A stretch of DNA of 64,000 nucleotides from Nemorincola sp044225795 (GTDB taxonomy: Bacteria; Bacteroidota; Bacteroidia; Chitinophagales; Chitinophagaceae), in the NCBI GenBank assembly GCA_044225795.1, contig JBGAIF010000005.1:186001-250000 (forward strand), in the 5' to 3' direction. The position numbers and the translations under genes were made by a program. Below the pieces are notes generated by a model, which did no database searches, was not told the DNA's origin, and saw only the letters and a program-made list of their open reading frames with translations. Of the stretch, positions 50,301-57,615 are shown piece after piece. Position 1 is the first letter of the stretch; each line of letters starts with the position of its first letter.

Positions 50301-50954
50301 GATGGAACAACATCAACTGATGACAACCCTACCCATTCTTATTCCAAAGTTGGCACCTACACTATTCACCTGGTTGTATACAATAGCCAGGCATGTAATG
50401 GCATGGACACGTTCACACGTATGATCACTGTACTGGCCGGGCCTACTGCTGATTTCACATTTGCTCCATTGCCTCCCGTTCCTAACGAGCCGGTATCTTT
50501 TACCAACAAATCTCTGAATGCAACCCGCTACTCATGGGATCTGGGGGACAACACGACAACAACAGAAGTTAACCCCGTACACCAATACAACAAGACAGGG
50601 ACATACCATGTGTGCCTTTCTGCTTTCAATGAATCAAAATGCCCGGCAACGGCCTGCAAGGAAGTACCTACAGAGGTACATCCGCTCATTGGCTTGCCAA
50701 CAGCCTTCAGCCCTAATGGTGACGGGCAAAATGATATCCTGTACGTCCGTGGCGCGGCCATCAAAACCCTCGACCTGAAGATATTCAACAGGTGGGGCCA
50801 ACTGGTGTTTGAAACAAATTCGAAGGAAAAAGGATGGGACGGAACGTTCAACGGCGAACCACAACCCATAGAAGCATACGCTTACGTGTTGAATGCAACC
50901 TTTATTGATGGAACAGCCAAAGTGCTTAAAGGCAACATAACATTACTGCGATGA
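47367..50954 (+). CDS. T9SS type B surface protein with SBBP and PKD repeats
   Basis: About 1195 residues from ATG 47367 (MRCKSIFLYCLLG), preferred over a TTG at 47355. After the signal peptide (to YAQ) comes an N-terminal domain of about 220 residues starting FVENKGQWG, found before SBBP-repeat proteins. A beta-propeller-like region with SBBP repeats follows (about 245-690, e.g. VAGRTLSSNFPVTPG, VTGSTNSSDFPVTP). Then come about four PKD domains (about 770-1085, e.g. WNFGDGTSSTTFSPTHTF) and a C-terminal CHU_C type B sorting domain (LPTAFSPNGDGQND, LKIFNRWGQLVFET). It should be secreted by the T9SS and attached through the SprF-type protein encoded next. Role in gliding, adhesion or polymer binding is inference. 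Confidence 0.88.
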   Translation: MRCKSIFLYCLLGLIVSKIYAQHPLEFVENKGQWGDWFRYKVQTPGGQVCLEDDGFRYILSDGDNNFKLDYFHHGQTKERPLLKFHAYKVSFLDAQAPDISGEKPLKVYYNYFLGKDTARWKTGIHPVRAINYRKLYDGIDMHVFSEKGNIEYEFIVQPGADPSKIRMRFDGPDGIKIKNENLVISTSVGDVTEQRPFVYQYVNNNRIEVPCYYKLKGSVVSFDFPDGYDHTQQLIIDPAVLLCTLTGSTADNWGYSATYDDAGNFYAGGLVNDFAFPGTHFPVSTGAFQVTFGGGFGTASPADDYAYASDISIIKYDAALKTRVYATYLGGAQNDHVHSMIVDPAGNLVIAGRTLSSNFPVTPGCYQGTNHGWWDIVVTKFNATGTGLIGSTYIGGAASDGVNYDSTEYGYGQLKYNYGDDSRSEVLLDNSGNVYVTGSTNSSDFPVTPTAISSTIKGAQDGVVFKLNSSLTSLIWSTYIGGSSYDAGYVLAFDTLQQNVYVAGGTNSSDFPATAGTLHTSFQGGLADGFVLKFLNSAPYNLVKGTYVGTAGYDQIYGIQVSRTTDQVYVMGQTLGGTFPVTPGVYSNTGSSQFVMKLDKNLASNLASTVFGSGTSATTNISPVAFLVDTCDNVYISGWGGDLGIAGVASGLCSGMATTFDAHLATTDGRDFYFIVLGPGLASLRYASYYGRSCTSPSYYWMNEHVDGGTSRFDKHGIIYQGICASCGGAPSVPGACPSAFPTTKGVWSEVDSSRNCNEAALRVEFNIGPVKADVVAGPNTSGCAPLTVNFTNNSNNGLSYVWNFGDGTSSTTFSPTHTFSGPGTYTVSLTASNANACFKTDDTAYVYIHVDTNRIIPDFTYTVKDSCDPYIASFTNTSQDFAGGTPSYIWYFGDGTSYSGTTPPDHNYPDTGTYKVTLVMSDALACKTPDTIVKQFTIKNFRVSAKFITPDTICIGTEFMAKSDILNGGTKNWTFGDGTTSTDDNPTHSYSKVGTYTIHLVVYNSQACNGMDTFTRMITVLAGPTADFTFAPLPPVPNEPVSFTNKSLNATRYSWDLGDNTTTTEVNPVHQYNKTGTYHVCLSAFNESKCPATACKEVPTEVHPLIGLPTAFSPNGDGQNDILYVRGAAIKTLDLKIFNRWGQLVFETNSKEKGWDGTFNGEPQPIEAYAYVLNATFIDGTAKVLKGNITLLR

Positions 50955-51985
50955 GAAAGAGCTTGCCGGTGATATTTCTGTTGGCTTTGATGAGCATCCG
51001 GGGCATTGCCCAGAGCATTCATTTCTCACAATACTATAATGCGCCACTGCTCCTCAATCCGGCCAATACAGCTCTGCTTCCGGAAAATGATTTCAGGATC
51101 GGGCTTAATTACCGCAATCAATGGTCTACAGTGCCTGTGCCATATAATACCTTCTGCGGCTATGGTGATTTTAAGATCGGAGGGAACCGCAGTAATGAGA
51201 ATCACAACAACTGGCTCGGTCTCGGCATAGCTTTCTTTAGCGATAAAGCAGGTGACGGCAACCTGTCCCTATCTGAATTTCAGGGCAGCGCCGCCTATCA
51301 TTTACAAATGAGCCGCTCATCAATGCTATCATTTGGGATTTCCGGCTCCTCCATTCAGCGAAGTGTTAATTTTGATAAGCTGATATTTGACAACCAGTGG
51401 GATGGTGAGGCATTTAACAAGAATATGACCACCGGCGAAAAGGTAGGCATCCTCAAAACAAGCTACTATACCGTTTGCGCGGGTATAAACCTCGCATTTT
51501 TCCCCAACGAGAATGCTTATATCAAATTTGGTGGTGGCGTAAAAAATATAACCCAACCATCTGAAAGCTTTTATGGCAATGGGGCCAATGTCATCGCATA
51601 TCGCCCTATAGCCAACCTTGATATGATATTTAAGACCGGCCCGGTACTCATCGTCAACCCATCAGGTTTCTTTGAGATGCAGGGTGGCGCTTCCGAGCTG
51701 GTTGTAGGTTCATTGTTCCGTACCATGCTGAATGGCACAAAAGGACAGCAGGCAGCTCAATCTCAATTGATACTTGGTGGCTATATGCGTCTTAATGATG
51801 CCGTTATAGGTGTAATTGGTTATCAATACGGCGATGTTCAATTCATGGCCAACTACGATTTTACAATATCTGCTTTGGCCCCATATAACGCATCTTATGG
51901 CGCTATTGAATTTTCTATAGTTTATTCACGGGCCTATCATTCCGGAGATGGCATAAAGAAAACCTATACTTGCCCCCGCTTTTAA
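50951..51985 (+). CDS. sprF: PorP/SprF family T9SS membrane protein
   Basis: Encodes 344 residues. The signal peptide ends at IAQ (20), and the mature start IHFSQYYNAPLLLNPANTAL is the hallmark of the PorP/SprF family, an outer-membrane beta-barrel. In Flavobacterium, SprF is needed to export and anchor the adhesin SprB, and each SprF-like gene usually follows its type B cargo. Here the ATG overlaps the stop of the cargo gene by 4 bases (ATGA), so translation is coupled. Aromatic- and glycine-rich strands run to the end (FSIVYSRAYHSGDG). Confidence 0.9.
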   Translation: MRKSLPVIFLLALMSIRGIAQSIHFSQYYNAPLLLNPANTALLPENDFRIGLNYRNQWSTVPVPYNTFCGYGDFKIGGNRSNENHNNWLGLGIAFFSDKAGDGNLSLSEFQGSAAYHLQMSRSSMLSFGISGSSIQRSVNFDKLIFDNQWDGEAFNKNMTTGEKVGILKTSYYTVCAGINLAFFPNENAYIKFGGGVKNITQPSESFYGNGANVIAYRPIANLDMIFKTGPVLIVNPSGFFEMQGGASELVVGSLFRTMLNGTKGQQAAQSQLILGGYMRLNDAVIGVIGYQYGDVQFMANYDFTISALAPYNASYGAIEFSIVYSRAYHSGDGIKKTYTCPRF

Positions 51986-52019
51986 CAAATATTTTCGCCA
52001 TAGAAGCCGATCATGGTAT

Positions 52020-52027
52020 TATATTTG
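52020..52027 (+). promoter_or_regulatory. -7 element of the response regulator gene
   Basis: TATATTTG, a perfect TAnnTTTG, 33 bases before the ATG at 52061. An ATTTTCG at about 51991 may serve as the -33 box. Confidence 0.5.
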
Positions 52028-52060
52028 ATTAAGTATTGGTAATAACACACTATTAATTAT

Positions 52061-52762
52061 ATGGAAAAAGAGAAAAACAAAATACTGCTGGTTGAAGATG
52101 ATACCAACTTCGGCCAGGTGCTGAAGAACTACCTCGAACTCAATGACTTTGTGGTGGAGCTGGCCCGCGATGGTATTCTGGGGCTTGCCGCCTTCCGCAG
52201 GGAGAAATTCGATATATGCCTTCTGGATGTGATGATGCCCAATATGGATGGGTTCACACTGGCTGAAGAGATCAGGAATGTTGATCCCGATGTTCCGTTA
52301 TTCTTCCTGTCTGCCAAAAGCATGAAAGATGACATATTGACAGGCTACAAACTGGGAGCTGACGATTATATCACCAAGCCATTTGACAGTGATGTGTTGT
52401 TATCTAAGATCAAGGCTGTATTGAAACGCAACCAGGAGCTGCAGGATAAACACCATGCACAGATTGAGTTCAATATTGGTTCTTACCACTTCAACAGCAA
52501 ATTACGTACGCTGAAACATGGCAATGATTCTCACACGCTCTCTCCTAAGGAAAATGAGCTGTTGCTGATGCTGTGTGAATACAAGAACGACCTGCTGCCT
52601 CGTGAAACCGCGCTCAAGCGCATCTGGGGTAGCGATACCTACTTCAACGGTCGCAGCATGGACGTTTACATTGCCAAGCTGCGTAAATACCTCAAAGAAG
52701 ACAGTAGCGTGGAAATAGTGAACATCCACGGCAACGGCTTCAGGCTGGTAGTTCCTGAATAA
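52061..52762 (+). CDS. OmpR/PhoB-family response regulator (RprY-like)
   Basis: Encodes 233 residues. The receiver domain (about 8-120) has the acidic pair EDD, phospho-acceptor D56 in LLDVMMPNMDG, and K in DDYITKPFD. The C-terminal winged helix (about 135-232) ends IVNIHGNGFRLVV. The sequence resembles the RprY branch of Bacteroidota regulators (inference). No histidine kinase is adjacent: it has its own promoter and a strong terminator, so it is a single-gene unit. The nearest kinase in the window is the TPR kinase 5 kb away on the other strand; a link is not supported. Confidence 0.88.
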   Translation: MEKEKNKILLVEDDTNFGQVLKNYLELNDFVVELARDGILGLAAFRREKFDICLLDVMMPNMDGFTLAEEIRNVDPDVPLFFLSAKSMKDDILTGYKLGADDYITKPFDSDVLLSKIKAVLKRNQELQDKHHAQIEFNIGSYHFNSKLRTLKHGNDSHTLSPKENELLLMLCEYKNDLLPRETALKRIWGSDTYFNGRSMDVYIAKLRKYLKEDSSVEIVNIHGNGFRLVVPE

Positions 52763-52780
52763 TACTATTCATGATATAGA

Positions 52781-52817
52781 AGAACAGGATGCAAACATTT
52801 GCATCCTGTTCTCTTTT
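52781..52817 (+). terminator. Intrinsic terminator of the response regulator gene
   Basis: A perfect 15-bp inverted repeat (52781-52795 with 52798-52812) followed by CTTTTA. It begins 19 bases after the stop. Confidence 0.85.
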
Positions 52818-52888
52818 AGGTCATCTTTACACCCGAAAGAACACATTACCTACATTCATCACATTCCCGCATTAACCCATTATTTTAC

Positions 52889-52896
52889 TATTTTTG
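52889..52896 (+). promoter_or_regulatory. -7 element before pssA
   Basis: TATTTTTG, matching TAnnTTTG, only 8 bases before the ATG at 52905. If transcription starts about 6 bases after the element, the mRNA would have almost no leader. Confidence 0.5.
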
Positions 52897-52904
52897 GCCC
52901 CGTA

Positions 52905-53714
52905 ATGAAGCACTTGCCTAACCTGCTGACGCTCGGTAACTTATTCTGTGGCTGCATAGCTATCGTCTATGTATTAAGTGCGCAGCCCTACCTGAGCATG
53001 AGTGTGCAGAACGGAGCCCTACCCAACTGGCAATGGATATTTGGCATGGAGCAAATGTATATGGGCAGCATATTTATAGGTATTGCCGCCATTTGTGATA
53101 TGCTGGATGGCTTTGTGGCTCGCGCCCTTAAAGTATTCTCACCCATAGGCAAAGACCTGGACTCTCTCGCAGATGTTGTTTCCTTTGGCGTTGCACCATC
53201 GGTGATCATGTTCAAATTTCTGTGGGATGCGCTCATGCAGGAGAAGAATGCGTTTGATGTTAGTATGCTGGGTATGGCACCGGCATTTCTCATCGCTTGC
53301 TTTGCTGCGTTACGCCTAGCACGGTTCAATATCACTTCCGATAAGCAAAAAGGTTACTTTATCGGCATGCCCACACCTGCGGTTGGCATTTTAGTGGGTT
53401 CATTCCCTGCTGTTATGTGGATGAGCAGCAACCCCGCATCAAAGGCTATCGCATCTGTGCTGCAGAACAAATGGGCATTATACCTCATCATTGCCTTGCT
53501 CTGCTGGCTGATGGTCTCAGGGGTTAAGTTCATCAAAATGATCCCGTCCGGGTGGAGCATGGCTGCTGCATGGCCCCAATTGGTGATCGTAATTGTTGCC
53601 GGTATTTCTATCCCGCTGTTTTCGGTGGCTGCCATACCCATTGCGTTTGTCGTGTACTTGCTGTTGTCTTTTATTTACAAGCAACCCGGTACTGCGGAAG
53701 AAAACGTTCAGTAA
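52905..53714 (+). CDS. pssA: CDP-diacylglycerol-serine O-phosphatidyltransferase
   Basis: Encodes 269 residues. The CDP-alcohol phosphotransferase motif DxxDGxxARx8GxxxDxxxD is complete at 65-90 (DMLDGFVAR, G82, D86, D90). About seven hydrophobic segments run through the protein, and the start MKHLPNLLTLGNLFCGC is typical of type II (PssA/PgsA-fold) phosphatidylserine synthases. It makes phosphatidylserine from CDP-diacylglycerol in the inner membrane, the precursor of phosphatidylethanolamine. Its decarboxylase (psd) is not in the window. purS follows after 33 bases but from its own promoter element. Confidence 0.9.
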   Translation: MKHLPNLLTLGNLFCGCIAIVYVLSAQPYLSMSVQNGALPNWQWIFGMEQMYMGSIFIGIAAICDMLDGFVARALKVFSPIGKDLDSLADVVSFGVAPSVIMFKFLWDALMQEKNAFDVSMLGMAPAFLIACFAALRLARFNITSDKQKGYFIGMPTPAVGILVGSFPAVMWMSSNPASKAIASVLQNKWALYLIIALLCWLMVSGVKFIKMIPSGWSMAAAWPQLVIVIVAGISIPLFSVAAIPIAFVVYLLLSFIYKQPGTAEENVQ

Positions 53715-53719
53715 TTTTG
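53712..53719 (+). promoter_or_regulatory. -7 element of purS, overlapping the pssA stop codon
   Basis: TAATTTTG matches TAnnTTTG. Its first three bases are the pssA TAA stop. It lies 28 bases before the purS ATG. Confidence 0.45.
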
Positions 53720-53747
53720 CTTTTAAACTTTTGAACTTTCATATTTT

Positions 53748-53999
53748 ATGAGATACATCGCACATATCAATGTAATGCCGCTGAAAGAACTCCTTGACCC
53801 CCAGGGCAAGGCAGTGAACAGCAGCCTGCACAATCTTGGGCTCACACATGTTCAGGATGTGCGCATCGGCAAGCATATTTCACTCAACATTGACGCTTCT
53901 GATAAGGATGAAGCGGAAAGAACAGCCCGCGAGGCCTGCAAAAAACTGCTGGCTAACCCGGTGATGGAGGCTTTCGACTTTACGATCGTTGAAGGATAA
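53748..53999 (+). CDS. purS: Phosphoribosylformylglycinamidine synthase subunit PurS
   Basis: Encodes 83 residues with the PurS pattern: a first strand (RYIAHINVMPLKELLDPQGKAV), then LHNLGLTHVQDVRIGKHISLNID, and the helix REACKKLLANPVMEAFDF. PurS is the small scaffold subunit that couples PurQ glutaminase to PurL in purine synthesis in organisms with the three-part enzyme. purQ and purL are not in the window, so the subunits are encoded at separate places here. rsmI follows after 30 bases. Confidence 0.9.
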   Translation: MRYIAHINVMPLKELLDPQGKAVNSSLHNLGLTHVQDVRIGKHISLNIDASDKDEAERTAREACKKLLANPVMEAFDFTIVEG

Positions 54000-54029
54000 T
54001 ATCCTTCCCACTCAATATCTGAAACAGGT

Positions 54030-54743
54030 ATGCCGCTTTATCTCGTACCATCGCCCATTGGCAATCTCGGCGACATAACGTACAGGGCCATAGAGGTGCT
54101 GCAAAAGGCCGACGTGATCCTGTGCGAGGATACACGCAACAGCATGGTGCTGTTGAAACATTACAATATCCAGAAGCCCGTTACCCCCTACCATCAGCAC
54201 AATGAGCATAAAGTAGTGTCCCATCTTGTAGACCAGCTCGGCTCAGGTAAGACATTTGCATTACTCACTGATGCCGGCACCCCCGGCATCTCCGATCCGG
54301 GATTCCTGTTAGTACGGGAATGTCTTCGGAGCAATATTCACGTAGAATGCCTGCCGGGGGCCACGGCATTTGTCCCCGCCCTGGTGCAGAGCGGTATTCC
54401 CTGCAACAGGTTTGCATTCGAGGGCTTTCTTCCTCCTAAGAAAGGCAGGCAGACATTACTGAAGGTTTTGGCAGAGGAAGAGCGCACCATTATCCTTTAT
54501 GAATCTCCACACAGGCTGGTAAAAACACTACATGAACTGGCCACTTACTTCGGCAACGACCGGCAGGCCGCCGTCTGCAGGGAGTTGACCAAAATGTTTG
54601 AAGAAACTAATAAAAATACCCTTGCGGCTTTGGCCACACACTACGAAAAGCATCCCCCGAAAGGAGAGATCGTGATCGTGGTGGCAGGCACCGGTTATAA
54701 AGATGCTGTTGCCGATAAAAGTGATTCCGGCGACGAAGACTGA
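54030..54743 (+). CDS. rsmI: 16S rRNA (cytidine(1402)-2'-O)-methyltransferase
   Basis: Encodes 237 residues of the tetrapyrrole-methylase fold used by RsmI. Signature stretches are VPSPIGNLGDIT at the N-terminus, CEDTRNS, LTDAGTPGISDPG (SAM-binding loop), LPGATAFVPALVQSG and FEGFLPPKKGRQ. It methylates the 2'-OH of C1402 in 16S rRNA in the ribosomal P site. The acidic tail (DKSDSGDED) is unremarkable. It is the last gene on this strand before the convergent M13 peptidase; the stop codons are only 1 base apart. Confidence 0.93.
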   Translation: MPLYLVPSPIGNLGDITYRAIEVLQKADVILCEDTRNSMVLLKHYNIQKPVTPYHQHNEHKVVSHLVDQLGSGKTFALLTDAGTPGISDPGFLLVRECLRSNIHVECLPGATAFVPALVQSGIPCNRFAFEGFLPPKKGRQTLLKVLAEEERTIILYESPHRLVKTLHELATYFGNDRQAAVCRELTKMFEETNKNTLAALATHYEKHPPKGEIVIVVAGTGYKDAVADKSDSGDED

Positions 54744-54744
54744 C

Positions 54745-56781
54745 TTACCATAGGTGAACTCTCATGCTGTCCGGTATGTACATCTTATCTCCTTGCTTGA
54801 TGCCAAACGCTTCGTAAAACTCCGGCACATTCGGGAAAGGTCCGTTCACACGGTATTTAGCGGGAGAGTGCACATCCGTCAGCAATTGTGTAGCTATCCT
54901 TTCCGGGCGCTCGGCCATCAGCCAGCCTAATGCATATCCGAGGAAGAAACGCTGGAGCGGCGTCATGCCATGTATCTTCTCCCCTTTTTTATACGTTTCT
55001 GTTTGCTTGAATGCATCGAGGCCAATGAGTATCCCGCCAAGGTCAGCAAGGTTTTCACCCAGCGTTGCTTTGCCGTTGATATGCATTGTGTCCAGCGGCA
55101 CCATCCTGTTAAATTGCTGCACCAGCACATCAGCACGCTTCATGAACTGCGCTGTATCTGCCGCAGACCACCAACTGCAAAGGTTTCCCTTCTCGTCATA
55201 CTTACGGCCCTGGTCATCAAAGCCGTGAGTGATCTCATGCCCTACTGTAGATGCGCCTGTGTACCCATATACCAGCGCGTCATCAAGTTCCTCATCCCTG
55301 AAGCCCGGAACGGTCATCATGGCCGCGGGCAGCACTATCTCATTGTTCGATTCATTATAGTAGGCATTGTATATCTGCGGACTCATGTTCCACTCCTCCC
55401 TGTCAACAGGCTTGCCCAGTTTGTTCATTTCATAATTATTCCACCACCTGTGTGCACGCATCACATTGAGCACATAAGGGCCTCGGTCTATTTTGAGCGA
55501 TGAGAAATCCTTCCACTTATCAGGATAACCTACCTTCTTCTTTATTGACATCAGCTTATGAATGGCTTTCTGCTTGGTGCTGTCCGTCATCCAGTCAAGC
55601 TTCTCTATACGGGCTTTGTACGCGCCGCGCACATTCTCCACAAGGTCCTCATACCGCTTCTTTGCTACAGGAGTAAAGTATTCTTTTACAAAAAGCTTAC
55701 CCAGTTCCTCTCCGATTGTTACCTCCTCTGCTTCAAGTACCCTGCGCCAGCGCGGGCGTTGCACTTGTGTTCCTCTGATTGTTTTGGAATAGAAATCAAA
55801 ATTTGCCCGCTCAAAACCTGAGCTGAGATAACTGCCGAAAGTGGTCACTAGATGAAAGGTCATATAGTCTTTCAGCGCCGGCATATCCGCGCTGGCAAGT
55901 ACCTTATCTAGTCCCTGGTAAAACTCAGGCTGGCCCACAATGACACTGTCCACATGCTTCACGCCCATCTCTCCCAGGTACTTGGGCCAGTCAATACCCG
56001 GCGATAAACTACGCAAACCGGAGATAGCATACTTGTGATAGTTGGCATACGGCTCGCGGAGGTCTTCCAGCTTCCTCGAGTACCTTGCCAGTTGCGTCTC
56101 CAAAGACACAATGCCGGCGGCTCTCTTAGCCGCATCAGAGCTGTCTGAACCAAGCAGCTTAAATACCGTAGCTATATAATGAGGGTACGCATCCCGCACC
56201 TTTGCAGTCCTTGCATCTATATTGAAGTAATACTCCCTGTTGGGCATGCCCAGGCCTCCCTGGGTCATGTCATAGGCTTCCACTTCGCTGTTCTTAGCGT
56301 CCTGTGATACTCCTTCTCCGAAAAAAACTTCAACACCACAGGTATGCAGGTATGCTGCATAGCTTAGCACATCTTCCCTTGTCTTCAGTGCTGCTATCTT
56401 ATCCAGCTCCGGCTTGAGTGGCGATACACCATTCTTCTCAATTGCAGCCGTATCCATTGCACTGTACCAGAAATCTCCTATCCGCTGGCCCGCTCCTTCC
56501 TTTTCCGCCTTCTGCAACGCATCTTCATTTATCTTCCTTAGCTTTTCGTAAAGCTCCTTTACCACCAGCTCACCGATCCCATAAGTAGCCTCGTCTCCCG
56601 GTATAGGATTTGCTTTGATCCATCCGCCGTTCGCATACTCAAAGAAATCCTCTCGGGGACTCATTGTCGTATCAATGTTCGACTGGATGAAATCTTTCTT
56701 TGATGATTCCTTGGGCGCTTCTTGTTTACAGGCAGAGAACAAAGTGGCAGCAACGAGCACGCCGGCAAGCTTTTTGGTCAT
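54745..56781 (-). CDS. M13 family metallopeptidase lipoprotein (PepO/neprilysin-like)
   Basis: About 678 residues from ATG 56781, which begins a lipoprotein signal (MTKKLAGVLVAATLFSAC, lipid Cys at 18). A longer frame from 56823 has a poor leader. The catalytic zinc motif HEITH is at 515-519 and the third ligand in ENLADLGG near 576. The NxYY substrate motif (NAYYNES) and C-terminal region (GPFPNVPEFYEAFG) are typical of M13 peptidases. It should cleave oligopeptides as a lipid-anchored enzyme in the periplasm or on the surface. Full length for the family. A DUF4397 lipoprotein gene lies 81 bases upstream. Confidence 0.92.
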   Translation of the reverse strand: MTKKLAGVLVAATLFSACKQEAPKESSKKDFIQSNIDTTMSPREDFFEYANGGWIKANPIPGDEATYGIGELVVKELYEKLRKINEDALQKAEKEGAGQRIGDFWYSAMDTAAIEKNGVSPLKPELDKIAALKTREDVLSYAAYLHTCGVEVFFGEGVSQDAKNSEVEAYDMTQGGLGMPNREYYFNIDARTAKVRDAYPHYIATVFKLLGSDSSDAAKRAAGIVSLETQLARYSRKLEDLREPYANYHKYAISGLRSLSPGIDWPKYLGEMGVKHVDSVIVGQPEFYQGLDKVLASADMPALKDYMTFHLVTTFGSYLSSGFERANFDFYSKTIRGTQVQRPRWRRVLEAEEVTIGEELGKLFVKEYFTPVAKKRYEDLVENVRGAYKARIEKLDWMTDSTKQKAIHKLMSIKKKVGYPDKWKDFSSLKIDRGPYVLNVMRAHRWWNNYEMNKLGKPVDREEWNMSPQIYNAYYNESNNEIVLPAAMMTVPGFRDEELDDALVYGYTGASTVGHEITHGFDDQGRKYDEKGNLCSWWSAADTAQFMKRADVLVQQFNRMVPLDTMHINGKATLGENLADLGGILIGLDAFKQTETYKKGEKIHGMTPLQRFFLGYALGWLMAERPERIATQLLTDVHSPAKYRVNGPFPNVPEFYEAFGIKQGDKMYIPDSMRVHLW

Positions 56782-56862
56782 AATCGTGTGGTTAGGAGAT
56801 AAAAATAGATAGTTTGCCCGCATTGGTTCTTACCCCAATGGGGTGAATTGTTTTGTTCGGGG

Positions 56863-57552
56863 CTAATTGTTGTTGATAAGGGTCAGGGTCAGTTTTGACG
56901 TACCTGTGGTGGCAGAACTGGTACCGGTAAGCATCAGCGTATATATCTTACCTGCTCCCAGCGAGGTTGTTCCGTTGTTGAGCGTTACAACAGAACCAAA
57001 ATTTGCCGGGTCTCCGGCCCTGATCTCATAGGTACCGGCAAACACTTCTGTAAACGCTGTTACTTGCTGAGAAGCCACACTACTGCCAATCTTGGCACTC
57101 TGCACAAACGCGTCCATATGAACGGTATCATTGGAAAGATTCACAAACCTGATCTTTGCGTTACCGCTTGCCGGCACAGTCATGTCGTCGGTCGTAAAGA
57201 CGAATGTCGGGGAAAGCACAGAACCACCCGCGAATGCCGTATAATGCCCGCCCGCAGCCAGGTTTTCTGCAGCACTTTTTAGCTCAGACAAGCCCGAAAC
57301 AAAGAAGCCTATATTAACACTACCTGAAGAAACAGACTGGTAGCCGGAGTTCTGCAAAAATGCTTTATTCCCCGCATTGGCTATCGTGGCATTATTTACA
57401 CGCCCATCTACATTAATGGGTGTAGCCCCCCCGGCACAACCATGTACGAACATGAGGTAGGCATTGTTGCTTGGTTGCGGGTCTTTCTTTTTACACGAAG
57501 GAAGAGTAAAGGCTAATGCAATGGTTAATATTGCCAGGAGTGTTCTTCTCAT
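56863..57552 (-). CDS. DUF4397-type lipoprotein
   Basis: Encodes 229 residues. The lipoprotein signal ends LPSC (C20), followed by KKK. The mature part begins YLMFVHGCAGGATPINVDGR and has two repeated halves of beta-strand pattern (GGHYTAFAG, GKIYTLMLTG) with RFVNLSNDT between them, the mark of DUF4397 proteins. These are lipid-anchored Bacteroidota proteins of unknown function, probably Ig-like modules. It precedes the M13 peptidase gene on the same strand (81 bases apart) and may be cotranscribed. Confidence 0.82.
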   Translation of the reverse strand: MRRTLLAILTIALAFTLPSCKKKDPQPSNNAYLMFVHGCAGGATPINVDGRVNNATIANAGNKAFLQNSGYQSVSSGSVNIGFFVSGLSELKSAAENLAAGGHYTAFAGGSVLSPTFVFTTDDMTVPASGNAKIRFVNLSNDTVHMDAFVQSAKIGSSVASQQVTAFTEVFAGTYEIRAGDPANFGSVVTLNNGTTSLGAGKIYTLMLTGTSSATTGTSKLTLTLINNN

Positions 57553-57615
57553 ACAGATAGTTACTTTCTAAGGTTGTTCAAATATACGCAAAAATGCACT
57601 GTGGCTCCAACGGAG

